Shown here: positions 6,471-6,719 of the stretch, one piece after another
Numbering within the stretch: position 1 is the first letter of the stretch
Layout of the letters: each line of letters begins with the position of its first letter
Assembly: GCA_903953145.1 (NCBI GenBank)
Contig: CAJBIL010000346.1
Span: 1 to 6,719, forward strand
Source of the DNA: an uncultured beta proteobacterium
Lineage (GTDB): Bacteria; Pseudomonadota; Gammaproteobacteria; Burkholderiales; Rhodocyclaceae
Direction of reading: 5' to 3'
DNA: 6,719 nucleotides
Made by a program: the position numbers and the translations under genes
Notes under the pieces: model-generated
Databases searched by the model: none
Seen by the model: only the letters and a program-made list of their open reading frames with translations
What the model was told of the DNA's origin: nothing

Positions 6471-6584
6471 TCAACCTTGACGCTGCTTGTGACGCGGATC
6501 AGTACAGATCACGCGCACAATGCCGTGGCGCCGAATAATTTTGCAATTGCGGCAGATGCGCTTTACAGATGCCAGCACTTTCAT
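6471..6584 (-). CDS. rpmJ: 50S ribosomal protein L36, zinc-binding form
   Basis: L36 is the smallest large-subunit protein; it binds 23S rRNA and stabilises its local folding. The 37-residue frame reads MKVLASVKRICRNCKIIRRH and ends in CTDPRHKQRQG. The four zinc ligands of the ribbon form are all present: Cys11, Cys14, Cys27 and His32. This length and motif define the C+ L36 rather than the longer cysteine-free paralogue used by some bacteria when zinc is scarce. The ATG at 6584 has a strong AAGGAG 6 bases upstream. It stands between infA and rpsM, separated by 73 and 75 bases. The gene is easily missed because it is so short, but the identification is secure. Confidence 0.97.
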   Translation of the reverse strand: MKVLASVKRICRNCKIIRRHGIVRVICTDPRHKQRQG

Positions 6585-6657
6585 GTTTAACTCCTTGTTG
6601 CTCGGCGCCCGGCGCAGCCAGCCGTTTACCGAATTGCTTCTACTGCGTAGAGATTCT

Positions 6658-6719
6658 TTACTTGGCGCGGAAGACGATGCGCGCGCGGCTCAGATCATAA
6701 GGGGTAAGTTGTACAGTCA
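6658..6719 (-). CDS. infA: Translation initiation factor IF-1, C-terminal end (cut by window edge)
   Basis: Only the last 19 codons and the stop are inside the window. They read TVQLTPYDLSRARIVFRAK, which matches the end of IF-1 (E. coli: TVELTPYDLSKGRIVFRSR). IF-1 is an OB-fold protein of about 72 residues that binds the ribosomal A site during initiation. The identity is clear from this tail alone, but start, regulation and integrity cannot be judged. Its position directly before rpmJ is the arrangement usual in betaproteobacteria. Confidence 0.93.
   Translation of the reverse strand, partial: TVQLTPYDLSRARIVFRAK

Noticed and set aside
6585..6657. Short hairpins (TCTAC/GTAGA and GCGC/GCGC) between infA and rpmJ
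   Set aside because: Stems of 4-5 bp without a U-tract are too weak to call a terminator or attenuator, and the ribosomal genes downstream need readthrough.

Overview
The window joins two unrelated, converging transcription units from what is most likely a betaproteobacterium. The evidence is the minus-strand gene order infA-rpmJ-rpsM-rpsK-rpsD-rpoA-rplQ, with infA inside the spc/alpha ribosomal cluster. From general knowledge this is the usual betaproteobacterial arrangement, whereas E. coli keeps infA elsewhere. The protein sequences agree with this, and the zinc-type S4 points towards Rhodocyclales or Nitrosomonadales rather than Burkholderiales. I cannot name a genus from sequence reading alone.

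Left half (1-3450, plus strand): a tightly packed three-gene signalling operon, cut at its 5' end by the window edge. It contains (1) the C-terminal part of a PAS-linked sensor histidine kinase; (2) a response regulator whose output is an RsbW/SpoIIAB-like ATPase (protein serine kinase) domain; and (3) a response regulator carrying a PAS domain and an RsbU/SpoIIE-type PP2C phosphatase. Genes 1 and 2 overlap by one base and genes 2 and 3 are 2 bases apart. Together they look like a two-component-controlled partner switch. A kinase and a phosphatase, each under its own receiver, would oppose each other on a STAS-domain anti-sigma antagonist that is not encoded in this window. The most interesting detail is that the PAS domain of the phosphatase aligns without gaps to the haem pocket of FixL and keeps the proximal His and the distal Arg.

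Middle (3451-3542): the 92-base convergent gap holds a perfect 15-bp inverted repeat with A/T tracts on both sides, a bidirectional terminator serving both operons.

Right half (3543-6719, minus strand): the end of the spc operon and the alpha operon: infA (3' end only), rpmJ, rpsM, rpsK, rpsD, rpoA and rplQ. All are intact apart from infA. They encode translation factor IF-1, four or five components of the ribosome's small and large subunits, and the RNA polymerase alpha subunit. S4 and L36 are both the cysteine-containing, zinc-binding forms. No mobile elements, tRNAs, rRNAs or CRISPR arrays are visible, and there is no gene-free stretch over 100 bases.
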